Source: Archilochus colubris
Taxonomy: Eukaryota > Chordata > Aves > Apodiformes > Trochilidae
Direction of reading: 5' to 3'
Length of the DNA: 64,000 nt
Assembly: GCA_023079485.1 (NCBI GenBank)
Contig: CM041104.1
Location: 993,676-1,057,675, forward strand
The position numbers and the translations under genes are program-made. Shown here one piece after another: positions 1 through 11,511 of the stretch. Below the pieces are notes generated by a model, which saw only the letters and a list, made by a program, of their open reading frames with translations, had not been told where the DNA came from and made no database searches. Every line of letters begins with the position of its first letter. Position 1 is the stretch's first letter.

Positions 1-426
1 AGAACCCACTCAGGATGAGGGAAACAAAGCAATGAACTGACAGCCCAGGGCCTGGGGTGCCTTTTTGCCTTGGCCACTCAGCACTGGGTCCCTTGGGATT
101 GGGTGTCTCCTCCATCACCCTTGGCAGAAGACACTAACGCTCATCACACCCCATGATGGAGTCTCAGGAGGTGCCCCGATCCTTCCCAGAGGTCCAGACA
201 CTCTGCAGGGCTCCTGCCCTGACATACCCTGCCCACAGCTTTGCTCTCCCCCAGGCTGGTGAAGGACAGACCTCTGCACCCACACTCCAGCTAGATGCAG
301 GGGAAGCAGCACCCCCAGGAGGGTGCCCACAGCTCCCCAAGGCACAGCTCCCCCTTCTCCTGGGCTGTGACAAGGACACCTCTGCACAGGGTCTCATGGT
401 GGAACAGAACAGCAGGGGAGCCCCAG

Positions 427-484
427 CCTTCCCACATCCCTCCCATCCTTCCACATCCCTCCCATCCTTCCACATCCCTCCCAG
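427..484. repeat. 19-bp pyrimidine-rich tandem repeat, 3 copies
   Basis: Three consecutive copies of a unit reading ccttccacatccctcccat are visible. The first carries one extra C and the last ends in G rather than T. It lies in a DLGAP4 intron and looks like an ordinary minisatellite seed. Confidence 0.85.
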
Positions 485-720
485 CCCCTGGGTCTCATCA
501 GAGACCATACCTGTGGTCCTGGCAAGGTCAGGCCCAGTGACCCTGCTTTTCTCCTGCAGCAGAGGAGCACAGGGACAGGGCTTCTCACAGATCCTGAAGC
601 AAAAGCTGCTCTGGAAATACCAACACTCCACCCCCACCCTTCCCTCTCCCAATCCTGCAGCACCAGCATTCAGGTTTGCTCTCTTGGAACTTACAGATAT
701 TTTTTGGGGTAGTCTACACA

Positions 721-772
721 AATAACAACAAAAAAGAAGCAAACAAAAAAACAAACAACAACAACAACAAAA
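721..772. repeat. A-rich / CAA simple repeat
   Basis: This run of AAC, AAAC and CAA units includes about five CAA triplets in a row near its end. It is low-complexity intronic sequence with no sign of function. Confidence 0.8.
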
Positions 773-1276
773 GCCTGCAGATGTTTCCAATTGCAAGGTC
801 CACAAAATACCATTTAAAAGTCATTTCTCACCTCTCACCCCCTTCCCACCTGTCCCAGCAGGGAAGAGTTATCTTCTGTGACCCCAGACCCTGGCACCAG
901 CCTGTCTGAGAGCCACAGTGTCATCAGGACTGTGACTCTGGGGGCTGCCATGGATTCCCTGTGCTCCCTGGGGTCTGGCTGGACTAAGCTGGCATATGCA
1001 ATGCATTCCCAGGTGCAGCAAGACCCTGGGTCTCCTGCACCCCACATGTGCCAACTCAAGCCAGGGGCCAGCAAGGTGAGAAAGTGCTTCCTCCTACTCT
1101 GGGAGCTGCAACAGGGGCCAAGTGGTGTCCTCGGTGCCCAGCATCATCCCCACACCGGGGGGACATCTGTCCATGCCTGGCAGAGGGTGCTGCAGGCAGA
1201 GGTGCTCCAGCCCTGCACAAATCCATCTCTGCCCCTGCCATGGGACACCCCTCACCCACTCTCTCTCTGCTGGCAG

Positions 1277-1391
1277 GAGCCTGGATCGCCTGGACTCTGT
1301 GGAGATCCTCCTACCTCCAAAGTTCCCTACCTGGGAGGAAGAATACAACCAGATCTCTGACAGCATCAACGAGTCCAGCTGCATCAACCAG
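1277..1391 (+). CDS. DLGAP4: DLGAP4 coding exon (SLDRLDSVEILL...)
   Basis: This 115-nt exon has one leading base that completes a split codon, then 38 codons from SLDRLDSVEILLPP to NESSCINQ. It matches the mammalian DLGAP4 segment that begins SLDRLDSVDMLLPSK, just downstream of the MAGUK-binding repeats. The upstream border is TGGCAG and the donor is GTGAGC directly after the CAG codon, so the exon ends in phase 0. The acidic, serine-rich stretch (PTWEEEYNQISDS) is conserved in the family. It belongs to the long isoform only, because the short-isoform promoter lies 13 kb downstream. The leading base implies that the previous exon, left of the window, ends with two bases of an arginine codon, which agrees with the R-SLDR junction expected from the family. 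Confidence 0.95.
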
Positions 1392-1779
1392 GTGAGCTGC
1401 TGGAGGGCTGAGCAAAGGAGGCAGCTGGGGGGGGAGAGAGGGACATCTTTTGCCCCCTTCAAAATATAGCACTGGCCGTGCTCTGGCAGTTTTACCAAAG
1501 CCTAAAGGCCCTCTCCTTCAGTCTCATTGATGTTAGACTCCCCTTCCTCCCCTGCCGTGTCTCCTCTCAGCACGGCTGGTGCAGCTGAAGTCATTGACAT
1601 GGCCACAGGTCTGGTAGCCCAGAGCAGTGCTTCATAGCCATTGGGTGAATCTCAGGGCTGCTCTGAGCCCAGGGTCCCACCACATCACCACCCAGAAGCC
1701 ACCTTGCTGTAAGGATGCTCACCCCTGCTGTAAACTCCTCACTCCCACTGGGTGGGGACAGAGCCCAGGGCAGCATCAC

Positions 1780-1852
1780 CTGCAGCAAAACCTGGCACCC
1801 AACCTGGGACCCTGCAGCAAAACCTGGCACCCAGCCTGCAGCCCTGCAGCAC
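1780..1852. repeat. 32-bp tandem duplication
   Basis: Two adjacent 32-bp units (1780-1811 and 1812-1843), both starting ctgcagcaaaacctggcacc, are followed by a partial third start (ctgcagcac). The second copy differs from the first at a few bases near its end. Confidence 0.85.
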
Positions 1853-2371
1853 CCACCAGCAACAGTAACCCTGCTTATCTCTGAGGACCTGGTCCTTTGT
1901 GCAACAGACTGGACCCAGGAACAAGATCCCATAACTGGGGAGCCCTGGAGTCCTGCCAGCCAGCTGGGGATGTCTCCCTTGCTATTCCTGGTTCCCATGG
2001 GAAGTGCAAAGTCAAAGATGCCAGTGAGGCACTGGTGGTGGGTGACAAGCCCCTTACCACGGTGTGGATTCATGCCATGAACCCAACTTCTGCAAACTGG
2101 GTTTAACTCCCTGCCCCACACTATGTCTCTCCTTTGGACTACTCTGGAGCAGCTGAGAGCTTGGGTGGGTACAGCTCAGCTGCCTCGCAGGCCAGGAAAC
2201 AACTCACGTCAGGAAGAGGCTTCTGCAGAAGTCTTGTGTGCTTATCCCAGCCACGTGGGGCCCAGACTTTCACCTTCCTGGGAAAGGTCTTCACCCAGCT
2301 GTTCTGCTGTTGCCCTGGGCCTCTGTCATGTCCCATTTCTGTTCACGTGTGTCTGCCTGGGAACACATGTG

Positions 2372-2390
2372 CACACACACACACACACAC
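2372..2390. repeat. (CA)n microsatellite
   Basis: About nine and a half uninterrupted CA units, flanked by GTG on both sides. It is short and intronic. Confidence 0.9.
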
Positions 2391-4234
2391 GTGTTGTGCC
2401 TTCTGTGCTGCTCTCCTCTGTCTCTGCAAAAGGTCCAAGGGTGGCAGCATGAGGCAGTGCTTAAAGCAGCACAGTGGGCATCACTGATGAACCAGAGCAT
2501 GGAGAAAGATGAGAGGCATCTGTTCCCCTCTTGGTGTCTGGGGCTCTGAACCCTCCTTCATCCCAGCCCAGCGTCCCCAGCCCCATGGCTGCTGTCTCCT
2601 GCCTGGTTGGAGCCCTTGGTGGAGAGCTCTGGGGAAGAACATTTATTGCTCACTCACATAAATGTTCCTTGTGGTCAGTCTCATTCTTTGTACATCAACA
2701 GCAATGTGCTGGCTGTCTCCTTGTATGGAGAAGGGGTCAGGACTGTCACAGTCCTGTCCTTTGTGTGTAAATCCATGTCTGAAGCCAGGTCTCTGCCAGG
2801 AGACAAGTAGGCTGAGTCTGAGCCCTCTCCCTGTCTAAAGCTGCCATTTAGCAGCTGAGTGCAGCAGCCCCGTGAAGACATCAGAAAGGAGCTGGAGGAT
2901 GCAGCCCATGATGACCCATACTGGTAGCACTGGGATGTTGAGGGGACACTGACTGCCAGAACACCCTCTCCAGTGTAAGGCTGCTCTCATCATGTGCACT
3001 CTGACCACATCCCTCCAAGTTCAGTTTCAATCGCAGCTGGGTTGTGATTTAGAGTCCCCACACAAATGTCACATCTGTTGGTCCAGGATGGAGCTGGTAC
3101 AGCCCTCAGTGTGTGCTGGCATGATCCTCTGGCAGGTCCAACTTCCCCTTTCAGCCAGCACCAGAGGCAGCTCTTTCCCTTCCCTCACTTTTGTGTGACC
3201 TCCAACACCTTCCTTGTGTGACCAGCAAGACTTTGCTCTCTTCCCACACAGACACATCACCAGCTCTGAAAGACAAGTCCACACTGCTTGGTTTTGACCC
3301 AGCTGACATCCCCCTTTCAAACCTCTGGAAGTCTGGGTTTCACTGGAAGTGCATCCACCTGTGACACCAAGGGGACCAGTGGCCAGACAGAGCCAGCTGC
3401 TGACCCCAGACACTGCTTGTCCACACTTTGAACTATTCCCTGTGGAGAGGGGCCAGACCCAGCCCCCAGAGCCAGGTGTTTGAGTACATTTTGACCCTGG
3501 ATTCTTTCCAAGATGGGTCACCTTGGTCATCTTGCACAGGGCAGAGCTCATGGGGTGGATGTGTTGTGCACACCAGGGGAGGAGATGAGAGGAAGACATT
3601 CCTCCTCTCAAGCAGCACAGTGTTTGTTGGGCATCTGCCCTTGCACCAAGTGTTTTACCTTGGCTTTGCCATGGAGAAAAGGCTTCCATGTGGCTTCTTC
3701 CTGGTGCAGGGACAAAGGAAATAGCAGCAAGGTGACCAGCCCAACCCATCAGCATGAAGGACAGTTTCCCTGACACAGAGCACCCAGACTGCCCATCCAC
3801 CCCAGCTCTGTCACTGCTCCCAGACACATTGTGAGGCACTGGGCAAAGCTGGGAGCTCCACAGAGGAGCTAACTGGGAGCCAGCAGCCACACAACCTCTG
3901 TGTGAGAAGGGGGGTCCCAGCATTGTGTGTCCCAAGTGCTCTCTGTGTACAAATACAGACAGGGTGTGTACAGCAGGCTGAACACATCAGAGCTTCTCTC
4001 CTTCTGGGAGATGTCCCGTGGAGCTTTGCCATGCAGTGTTTGTGCTGTCTGAGGGGCCTGTGTGGCATCTTGCTTGGCATCTTCTCAGCTTTGGTTTGTA
4101 GTGAAGTGTCAGCAGTGGTGGCCTCAGGGGACAGGCCAATCTGCTCCCCTAGTCCTCAGTCCCTGTGCAATGGCTGTCTGTGTGAGGGGCTCCCCTCTTC
4201 TTGGCCTTTAACATTCTCCAACTCTTTCTTCCAG

Positions 4235-4276
4235 ATCTTTGGACCCCCCTCACTTATATTTACCCATGGAGAGCAG
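4235..4276 (+). CDS. DLGAP4: DLGAP4 42-nt coding microexon
   Basis: This is a 42-nt exon of 14 codons, IFGPPSLIFTHGEQ, bounded by TTTCTTCCAG and GTACCG. It corresponds to the mammalian DLGAP4 segment IFGQASLIPQLFGHEQQ. It keeps IFG, SLI and H-x-E/EQ but is three residues shorter. The previous exon ends in phase 0 and the next starts in phase 0, so an exon of this length can be included or skipped without a frameshift. The donor (GTACCG) is weaker than the GTGAGT/GTAAGT donors elsewhere in the gene, which makes alternative inclusion plausible. The lower conservation of this exon compared with its neighbours is visible in the translation. It is too short to be found by reading-frame length alone; the call rests on similarity, borders and phase together. 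Confidence 0.85.
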
Positions 4277-5301
4277 GTACCGTCCCACTGGTGTTTCCCT
4301 CTTCCTTCCACATGGACCTTTCTGGGTTCAGCCTGTACACCCGTGCCAGGGTGTTTGGCAGGCTGAGAGGTCAGCTCACACCTGGGGGCAGCAGGAGGAG
4401 GAGGCAGCACTTCTGACCCAGGCACTGCAGAGCAGCTGGAGAGCTTGGTTCCCCAGCCCCTTGGGAACTGCCAGTTTTATTACGGGGAAGGTAGAGGAAC
4501 TTTTTGAGCCAAGCCTTGTGGAACTCAGATGCCAATGATGGGCAGAAATACTGTCATTCAAGCCAGAGGAAGGGCCAGAAGAGATGGAAGTGAGAAATAG
4601 GGCCAATCTCAGCATCTCTCATCTATATTTCAGAACATTCTGCTTTAGGCTGCCTCTGGTTTAACCCGGATGAGCCTCTTCTGAGTCCAGGTTTGACCAG
4701 CTACTGCTCCTGGAAAGTGAGCAGGGCCAGGGGCACAGGTGGGAGGGAAATGAGGGCAGTAGGAGAAGAAGGGAGCAAAGCTGCCCCTGCTCAGCTCACA
4801 TCTCACCACAGCTTGCCCCTGAGCCCTCTCCTGGTCCCACACAGTCCAGCCTGGCAGCCTCACACCTTCCCACCTTCTCTCTCTCCACTCTGCCCCTGTT
4901 GTAGGGCCAGGGAACCTCCCTGACCGAGGAGCAGGGGCTGCCAGCTACGGCCGGGGTCTCCCAGCTGCTCTGGTGGAGCAGGAGGACCCGTCAGGGGCTG
5001 GACAGGGATCGGAGCCTCAGGCACTCTCAGCCTCACCATCAGAAACCGGGGGCTCTCTCTCAGGCACTGTGTGTTGAGTCTCTCCTACCCCACAAGCTGG
5101 GACCCTCTGGCCTCCAGGCAGGGTCCCCTCTTCCCTCTCTCTCGGCAGAGCCTCGGCACCCTGCACCCCCCCAGCACTGACCACTGCTCCCCCGGGGCTC
5201 TCCTGACATACCTGGAACTGTGCTGGAGCAGCGGCAGGGAGAGGGAAGGGTAAGGACTGCCCGGGGCAAGGGTGACTGGTTCTGCCCCTCTTCCCCTGCA
5301 G
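4277..5301 (+). other. DLGAP4: DLGAP4 intron
   Basis: A 1-kb GC-rich intron from GTACCG to a pyrimidine-rich CCCCTGCAG acceptor. I see no repeat or coding sequence in it. Confidence 0.85.
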
Positions 5302-5548
5302 GCACCGGACCCGGAGCTGGGGGAGCCGTACGAGCCCGTTTGTGACTCTACCTACAGCGAGGCCGAGTCGGCAGCCGCGGAGGTGCTGGACCTGCCCCTG
5401 CCCAGCTGCTTCCGCTCCCGCAGCCACAGCTACCTCCGAGCCATCCAGGCGGGCTGCTCCCAGGAGGAGGACACCAGCTCCATCCGCTCCATCTCCCCCC
5501 CGCCGTCGGGCAGCCTGAGCGGCAGCAGGACCCTGCCCACCAACAGCA
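5302..5548 (+). CDS. DLGAP4: DLGAP4 coding exon with MAGUK-GK-binding-type repeat
   Basis: This 247-nt exon encodes APDPELGEPYEPVCDS through SRTLPTNS plus one base (phase 1). The middle matches mammalian DLGAP4 closely: the block SEAESAAAEVLDLPLPS is followed by FRSRSHSYLRAIQAG and CSQEED. The R-S-R-S-H-S-Y-L-R-A pattern is the type of repeat that, in the SAPAP/GKAP family, binds the guanylate-kinase domain of DLG/PSD-95 proteins when the serine before the tyrosine is phosphorylated. Borders are CCCCTGCAG and GTGAGT. It is the last long-isoform-specific exon: its phase-1 end joins the exon at 48725 after 43 kb. The first residues (APDPELGEPYEP) are the least conserved part. Its high CpG content compared with the later exons fits the GC-rich left part of the window. 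Confidence 0.96.
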
Positions 5549-6135
5549 GTGAGTGCCTGCGGGGGCTGCGTGGGAAGGGGGAGCGCGGTCACAGGGGACG
5601 CTGCTGCCCCCTGCCCGGGAGGTGCCGAGCATGTGGGGCGCTGGGATGACACCTCTGTTGGTTGTCCGTGGTTGTTCAAGGCTTTTGTGGGCTCATGGGG
5701 GCTTACTCCGTGCCAGGGAGGGGGCCAGCAGCCAGGGATGCCACTAGGGTGGCTGCGGCTGGAGCTCAGGGTGCAGGTGCTGCAATGGCAGACAGGATCT
5801 GCTAGCTGGGACCTGGCTGGCACTGTTGATGTGTCCTGCAGAGGGCCGGGAGAGCTCTCGGTCTTCACTCAGTCAAGCCAAGCCCAAGCCTGAGTGCTAC
5901 GGCTGGGAGCATCCCATGGGATGCCCACTTTGCCCAGGAGCACTGGCTGCCTCTCTGACTGAAGCCCTGCAAGGCTGCAGGTGCTGAAAGAACCTGCAGC
6001 AAAGGTAAGCAGCCAGATTGCCCTACACTGCCAGTAACTTCCCCCTTCCTCCTCTTCTTCACTGCACATCTCTTATTACCCCAGTCCAGGCTGCACTTGA
6101 CAGGATTGACCTTTCTCTGAAATGCTCAGAACAAA

Positions 6136-6458
6136 AGGAGGTTGTAGCAAGGTGGGGGTTGGTCTCTTCTCCAAAGTTACAAGTGATAGAACAAGAGAAA
6201 ATAGCCTCAAGTTGTGCTCGGGGAGGTTTGAATTGGGTGTTAGGAAAAATTTCTTCCCTACAGGGTTGTCAGGCCCTAGCACAGGCTGCCCAGGGAAGTA
6301 GTGGAATCCCCATGGCTGGAAGGATTTAAAAGCTGTGTAGATACGGTGCTGAAGGTCATGGTTTAGTGAGGACTTGGTAGTGCTGGGTTAGCAGTTCACC
6401 TTGATGATCTTAAGGGTCTTTTCCAAACTAAATGTTTCTGTGATTTTATTATTCTATT
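6136..6458 (+). mobile_element. CR1 LINE 3' end fragment
   Basis: The sequence follows the CR1 3' consensus: a stretch like 'ttggtctcttctcc', then 'cctcaagttgtgctcgggga', 'caggctgcccagggaagtag', 'gatgatcttaagggtctttt' and a degenerate tail 'ctgtgattttattattcta'. It is a 5'-truncated copy carrying the end of the reverse-transcriptase frame and the 3' UTR. The tail is eroded, so it is older than the copies at 38-46 kb. Confidence 0.92.
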
Positions 6459-9126
6459 TTGTGAACAAGAACAATCAGGGACTTTGCACCAATTTCCCCA
6501 GGATATGTGAGCATATCCTGATCCCTGCAGCCCCTTCAGCTGGAGGCAGGAATGCAACCCATGGGAAGAGGGAGGCATCTGCCTCCTTCCCTCAGGGATG
6601 GAGATGTGACAAGGCTTTGCAGTTCACCACAAACTTCTTTGCAGTTTCCCTCACGGGGCAGGACTCCAGTAAACAGATCTGGGGGGTCAGATCTGGGAAA
6701 AGAGGTGAATGGTGTGAATTTGCCCCCTCCACATCTACAGAGTTTGTGATTTTGCCCAGCAGAGTCACAGGCAGGTCTGCCCCTGCCCAGGCAGGACCCT
6801 GGCTGGCTCATCTCTGAGCAGCAGAGCCCAGGCAGTGACATGCCAAGCATGGGGCTCCCAGGCACAGCTCCTCAACCATCCAGGAAACAGCCCACCTCTG
6901 CCAAATGGGCTCACCAAATGCACCCCTGTGCCTTCCCCTGAAGGTAACAGGCAAACAGCATCACCATGGTGCACCCAGCCCTCAGGCTGCAGCCTGAAGA
7001 ACAGTCTTTCAAAATGTCCTGACAGTGAGATGCTGGGAGTTCATCCTTTGGCTGGACTGGCTTCAACTGCTTCCTGTCCTAGAAAAAGAATTACCAGCTG
7101 TTTAGTCCTATTTGCCCCTCTCCATCAGGTGTACACAGGCTAGAGATCCCAGCAGCCCTGGGATAGGGTGAAAAAACAGATAATGCTTTGAGTTTCAAGG
7201 CACTAATGAGCTTTCCTGAATCCCAGAGCCCATCACCCTGCAGCCACCATGCATGGCCGCCCACTGCCATCAGCAGCTCCAGAGGCCCCCCTGGCACTGA
7301 TGTGAGCTTTATTCATTCCAGGCCTTGCTCTTTTGATTTGTAATTACTGTACTGGACGAGAGCCTGGCTTCTCTCTCCAAAGCAAGTCAGGACTGACCTC
7401 ATCACCAGGACAGGGTGAGGCTGAGGGCAGCCCAGTTCAGCCCCAGTGTCTCACAAGCTGGGCTGTCTCTTCCAGCATTGCAGCAGAGCAGAGCAGCCAA
7501 ACACCTCTCCAGAGCTGGCTGTCCCCTGTGCCCGGGCCACCCTTCCCAATGGATGGAGCACCTGGCACCCCTGGGAGGAGTTGGGGCTGCCTGTTTTTCC
7601 CAGAGGACCAGGGTGCCCCCCTGCAGTGGTGCTGGAGGAGGCTGCTGTGAAAGTCCCGTGCATCCAGCACACAAGGAGAGCCCAGGAAGATGAGTGCTTT
7701 GTCTCAGGACGTAATTTTTCCTGGATGCCACGGTCACTGGCTCAAGCCAGCAAGGGATGGCAAGCTCTGCTCAGACCTCCCTGCACTGGGAAAGCCCAGG
7801 AGGGCTTTTTCCAGGAGGAGAAAGATACCAGAGCTGGTTTTCCCCACTGTGGACACCAGCCCAGTGCTGGCTCAGGGACGACTGGTGCAGCTGGGCTCCG
7901 CCTGTGCCTTTAGCAAAGCACAACCTGCAGCAGAGGCTTCACCCCCTGTGGGACAGACCTCTCCTGGAAGAGACTTGTGAGGGCTGTGGGCAGCAGGGAG
8001 GAGCATTGGTCTGGAGATGCTGCTTCTGCAAATGGTTCCTGAAGGCCTGAGCAGAGCCAACATGTTCAGCTGTTCAAAGGCACAGTGTGGGGAGCAGCTC
8101 TGCTCTTGATGTGGTATTTCAGCTGCTGTGTGGCCCTGTGTGTGCCGGAGGGTGTGAGCAGACTCTGGAAAGTTGGCTGAGTCTTGCCAGAAGAGAAAGC
8201 TACTACCTTTCCATGATGCTTCAAGTCACTCCATCTGGATCATCACTTTTGCATGGGTTTTTCCAAGGCAGCCTGTGTCCCTCTTGGCTCCTAAATAGTG
8301 CTGAAGAGAACCATCCCAAGAACAGTTTGGGGAACTGGTTAGAAATGGTGATATCCTCGTGTTCCCAGACATGGTAGCACCTGGGCATCAAGCCAGGCAG
8401 ACACCAGAGCAGGCAGGAGGAGTTCAGCATCTCACCAGTTTTGCACAGTGCTGACAGCAGGGTGGAGGCAGACAGCAAGCCCTGTGACCCATGGGGACAC
8501 TGGGTCAGTGTGAGTCAGGCTGCTCTGGCACTTGAACCACAGAACTATGGGGGGGTTCAGAGCAACCTCAGTGTGTCTCCCATAGGCAAAGCTGCTGGAG
8601 CACAGAGGTGCTGTTGGTGGGAGCCAGGTAGAAGCCCCGTCTCAGCAGTGGGTGGGAAGCAGAGCACCAGCAGCCTTCCCACCCAGAGACACACCACTGC
8701 CCTTTGCCTCTCCCCTTCTCCCCTAGCCTGTGCTCCAGGGTAGTCACAGCCATAGTCCACGGGATGAGGCAGGGACTGAGAAAGATCCCATGGGAGGTAA
8801 AAGCTGCATGCTCAGCCCCATCCCTCCTTCTTATTGCCCTCTCTGCTCTGCTCTGCTTCTGCCCCATGGTCTTCCCACCCTGGCTCACCCCACTCCCTGC
8901 CAGCATCCCCTGCTCCTTGCTGGCAGCCCAGCCCATACTGAGCTCAGCACTGCTGCAGACTCAGGGTAAATAATGCCAGGGAGCACCAGCAGGGAAGGGG
9001 GCTTTCAAACTGACTGCTTGCCACCCCTCTCTGACAAGATGAGGAAAGATATGCTGATTTCCAGAGCATCCTCCAGCCCTTTGCATTGGCTGCTGGGGCC
9101 TGGGAAGGGAAATGTTTTTGATGAAG

Positions 9127-9154
9127 GAGCATCTGTGTTTGTGTGTGTGTGTGA
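9127..9154. repeat. (TG)n microsatellite
   Basis: A short TG-rich run including eight consecutive GT units, in an intron. Confidence 0.7.
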
Positions 9155-9754
9155 TGGGAAAGGCAGGAGGCAGATCTGGCTCTGTCACACCTTTCATCAG
9201 CCACTCAGGCTCAGTTCCCCCTGCAAATGTGCATCACTGGGGCTTTAATTGGTTGGTATGGTACAAGAGGAGCCTCCTGAGCAGCCGATTGGTACCTCCT
9301 AGCTTGACAGCTTCAGTCTGCATCAACAGAGACGTGGGGCTGTGGTTCTAATGTTCTCTCCATGCTGGGCTTGGGTTGAAACAACTGAGAGCCCTCACCT
9401 CTTCCCTTCCCATAGGCACCCTCCTGCACATCCATACAGCAGCCCAGAGGAACTTCTCCCATTGCATGCCTGGTCCTTGTGGGCGTAATTGGGTTTCTTC
9501 ATTGGAGGAGCACATCTGAAAGAGGCTGCAGCTGCAGCAGGGCTGTGGCTGACACCAGCTTCTCATCCTCTAAGGACAGCATGGGGGTTGGATCTTAAAG
9601 CAAAGTGATTGAGGCACCAGCCAAGGGCACGAGGGAGGTGCAGGGAGCTGAGTTCCAGTGAGTGTCAGGGTCTGTGTGGGGAGTGGGGCCGGGTGGGAGC
9701 CCTGGCAGCTGTCAGGCCTCTGACAAGCCGGGTCCTCCCCCAAAGGTCTGTGTC

Positions 9755-10080
9755 ACTCCTGCATTACAAGGCAATTAGCTCCCATTTGACAGCCAGTGAG
9801 ACAGATGATGGGCTGCCCTTGATCAACCTTAAACAAAGTTTTGTGCCTTGAAGCTGGAGGCTCAAAAGCCCCAGTGAAACCTATTCATCTAATTGCCAGG
9901 CGTTCAGTGACAGCCCTGCCACTTCTGAGCATTACAAAGGGCTCCCCAGCCCCAGCTCCTTCTTATTAGATGCAGCACTGGGAATTGCTTGCTTAATAGA
10001 CTGCTTGCAATACAGAGCTGAATATTTATGTCCAGGGTAAACAGAAAAGAAGAAGTGAGCAAAATGCAGCAAAAAGAGTT
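9755..10080. promoter_or_regulatory. Candidate conserved non-coding element (intronic)
   Basis: This AT-richer block stands out within GC-rich intron. It contains homeodomain-like and HMG-like words: caattag, ttgatcaacc, aacaaag, tctaattg, cttattag, gcttaatag and aatatttatg. It has no repeat signature and no credible coding frame. Density of developmental transcription-factor words in a non-repetitive block is typical of enhancers, but I have no alignment, so the call is a guess. Confidence 0.3.
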
Positions 10081-11048
10081 GAGAATCCCCAATGTGGAGA
10101 CAGCCCAGCCCAACATCACTCAGTAAAGCAGGGAAAGCTCACACCAGGCCAGTTCTTATTCGAGCTCTCCCCAGACCTCCCTGTGCCATTTGATAACATC
10201 ACCCTTGGCCAGAGCATCCTGCCCTGGGATTCAGCAGCATGTTCCCAGAAAGTCCAGGTGCCCAGATCCCTATACTGTGCTCAGATCTCTTCCAGGGAGG
10301 CCAGGAAATCCAGGTCTGCCACCTCCTTCAGAACTGGATTGTCTCTGTTAACTTGCCTTACCGGTGGCTAAAATGCCCCTGACAGTGTGAGCTCTAGATG
10401 CAGGCAGCAGCTCTCCAGTTCTCCCTTTCTGCTGACCCTGTAGTGGCAGATCTGGCTGCAGGCCCCAAGCCCAGCACAGGAACCACAGCATCTGGAGCAG
10501 TAGCAGCTCAGAAAATTAAGCCCTCCAGTCCAGCCCAACCTTAACCTCAACCAGAGCAAGGCATCAGGCTCGTCCTTGAGAGCCAACAGGACTCCCATGA
10601 ACATGGAGGTGTCTGCCAGGACTGCATACATGTTGTGTCCACCCATAGCCCAGAGCTTTGCCAAGCCCAGACTGGGCATGAGAGCACTGACTGGGAGAGA
10701 TACTCCCCAAAGTCATGATAGAATAGCCTCTGTCTGCCTGTAACCTGCTTCCTGTCTTCTTTATATTTTTTGTTTGGGTTTTTTTCTGTTCATCTCCCAG
10801 GACCATTCCTGTGCTGGGAACCCTGCCCCAGGTCTCAGCCTGGTTCCCCAGCACTGAGGCTCTTCTGGGGGGATCAGGATTAGGCTTAATGGAAGAAAAG
10901 CAAAATACTTGCACACCTCCATGCAGTTTCACAGCACAAAGCAGCATTGCACTGACCAAATTCCCAAGGGATGGTTCACTATGGGATGAGTTTCCACAGC
11001 ATCTGGAAAAGTCATGTAGTGCGGGCGTGTGAGAGATGGCTCCAAACA

Positions 11049-11098
11049 CCCTTCCTCCTCCATCTCCTCCTCCCGCATCTCCTCCTCCATCTCCTCTG
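11049..11098. repeat. CTC/CCT-rich simple repeat
   Basis: An imperfect tandem of cctcctccatct-type units, all pyrimidine on the + strand apart from scattered A and one G. It could form triplex-like structures but is otherwise unremarkable. Confidence 0.75.
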
Positions 11099-11447
11099 CA
11101 CTCAGTATTTGTCTGGTCTCTGGGTAGGAAGGCAAGTTCTGCTCCTCTTCTCTCTTGGCTGTCACGGGGGATGTGACATTTCCCCCTTTGTGGGGAAAAA
11201 GCAGTGGTGTGAAGGCAAAGGAAAAACCAAACCAGGCCAGAACACGTTGTTCAGCCTGGGTGTGAGCAGCTGCAGCTGCAGAGCAGAGCACCACTGAGGG
11301 CCTGGACTGATCACATCAGCTGGAGCTGACTCCGTGCAGCCTTTGAGGAGGAAGACTGTTACCCTTCCCTTCAGATTTTCTCCTTCTTTTTGACCTAGAT
11401 TTCACATTCCAGAAATAGCTTTCTCTGACATGCCAGCAGGAAAGGGA

Positions 11448-11511
11448 TTAGAGAGAGAGAGAGAAAGAGGGAGAGGGAGCGTTTGTGTGTGTGTGCACGC
11501 ACGCGCACGCT
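11448..11511. repeat. (GA)n followed by (GT)n / alternating CG-CA tract
   Basis: A purine run (gagagagagagaaagaggga) is followed by gtgtgtgtgtgtgcacgcacgcgcacgc. The second half is strictly alternating purine-pyrimidine for about 28 bases, a pattern able to adopt Z-DNA. Confidence 0.8.

Larger units (their letters stand above)
1..1276 (+). other. DLGAP4: DLGAP4 intron, 3' part
   Basis: This is the end of the intron before the first visible coding exon; its 5' border is outside the window. It is GC-rich and holds a short pyrimidine-rich tandem repeat and a CAA-rich tract, listed separately. Several overlapping reading frames are open for 150-210 codons, but none resembles a known protein and none joins the downstream exon in phase with a splice site. 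It ends in a pyrimidine-rich tract and TGGCAG acceptor. Confidence 0.7.
1392..4234 (+). other. DLGAP4: DLGAP4 intron
   Basis: The intron runs from the GTGAGC donor to a TTTCTTCCAG acceptor. It contains a 32-bp duplication and a CA microsatellite, listed separately. The reverse strand is open for 288 codons at 3069-3935, but the translation is low in complexity and unlike any family I know. I see nothing else. Confidence 0.85.

Noticed and set aside
3069..3935. 288-codon open frame on the reverse strand in a DLGAP4 intron
   Set aside because: Translation is rich in Ser, Gly, Cys and Trp with no recognisable domain, no CpG promoter and no splice logic. Long chance frames are common in GC-rich avian introns.
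5017..5868. 283-codon reverse-strand frame over the DLGAP4 exon at 5302
   Set aside because: It is the antisense shadow of a coding exon and GC-rich flanks; the sense exon explains the conservation and composition.
6600..8500. Several overlapping 90-155-codon frames in a GC-rich intron
   Set aside because: None has a known domain, and they overlap one another on both strands as expected by chance.
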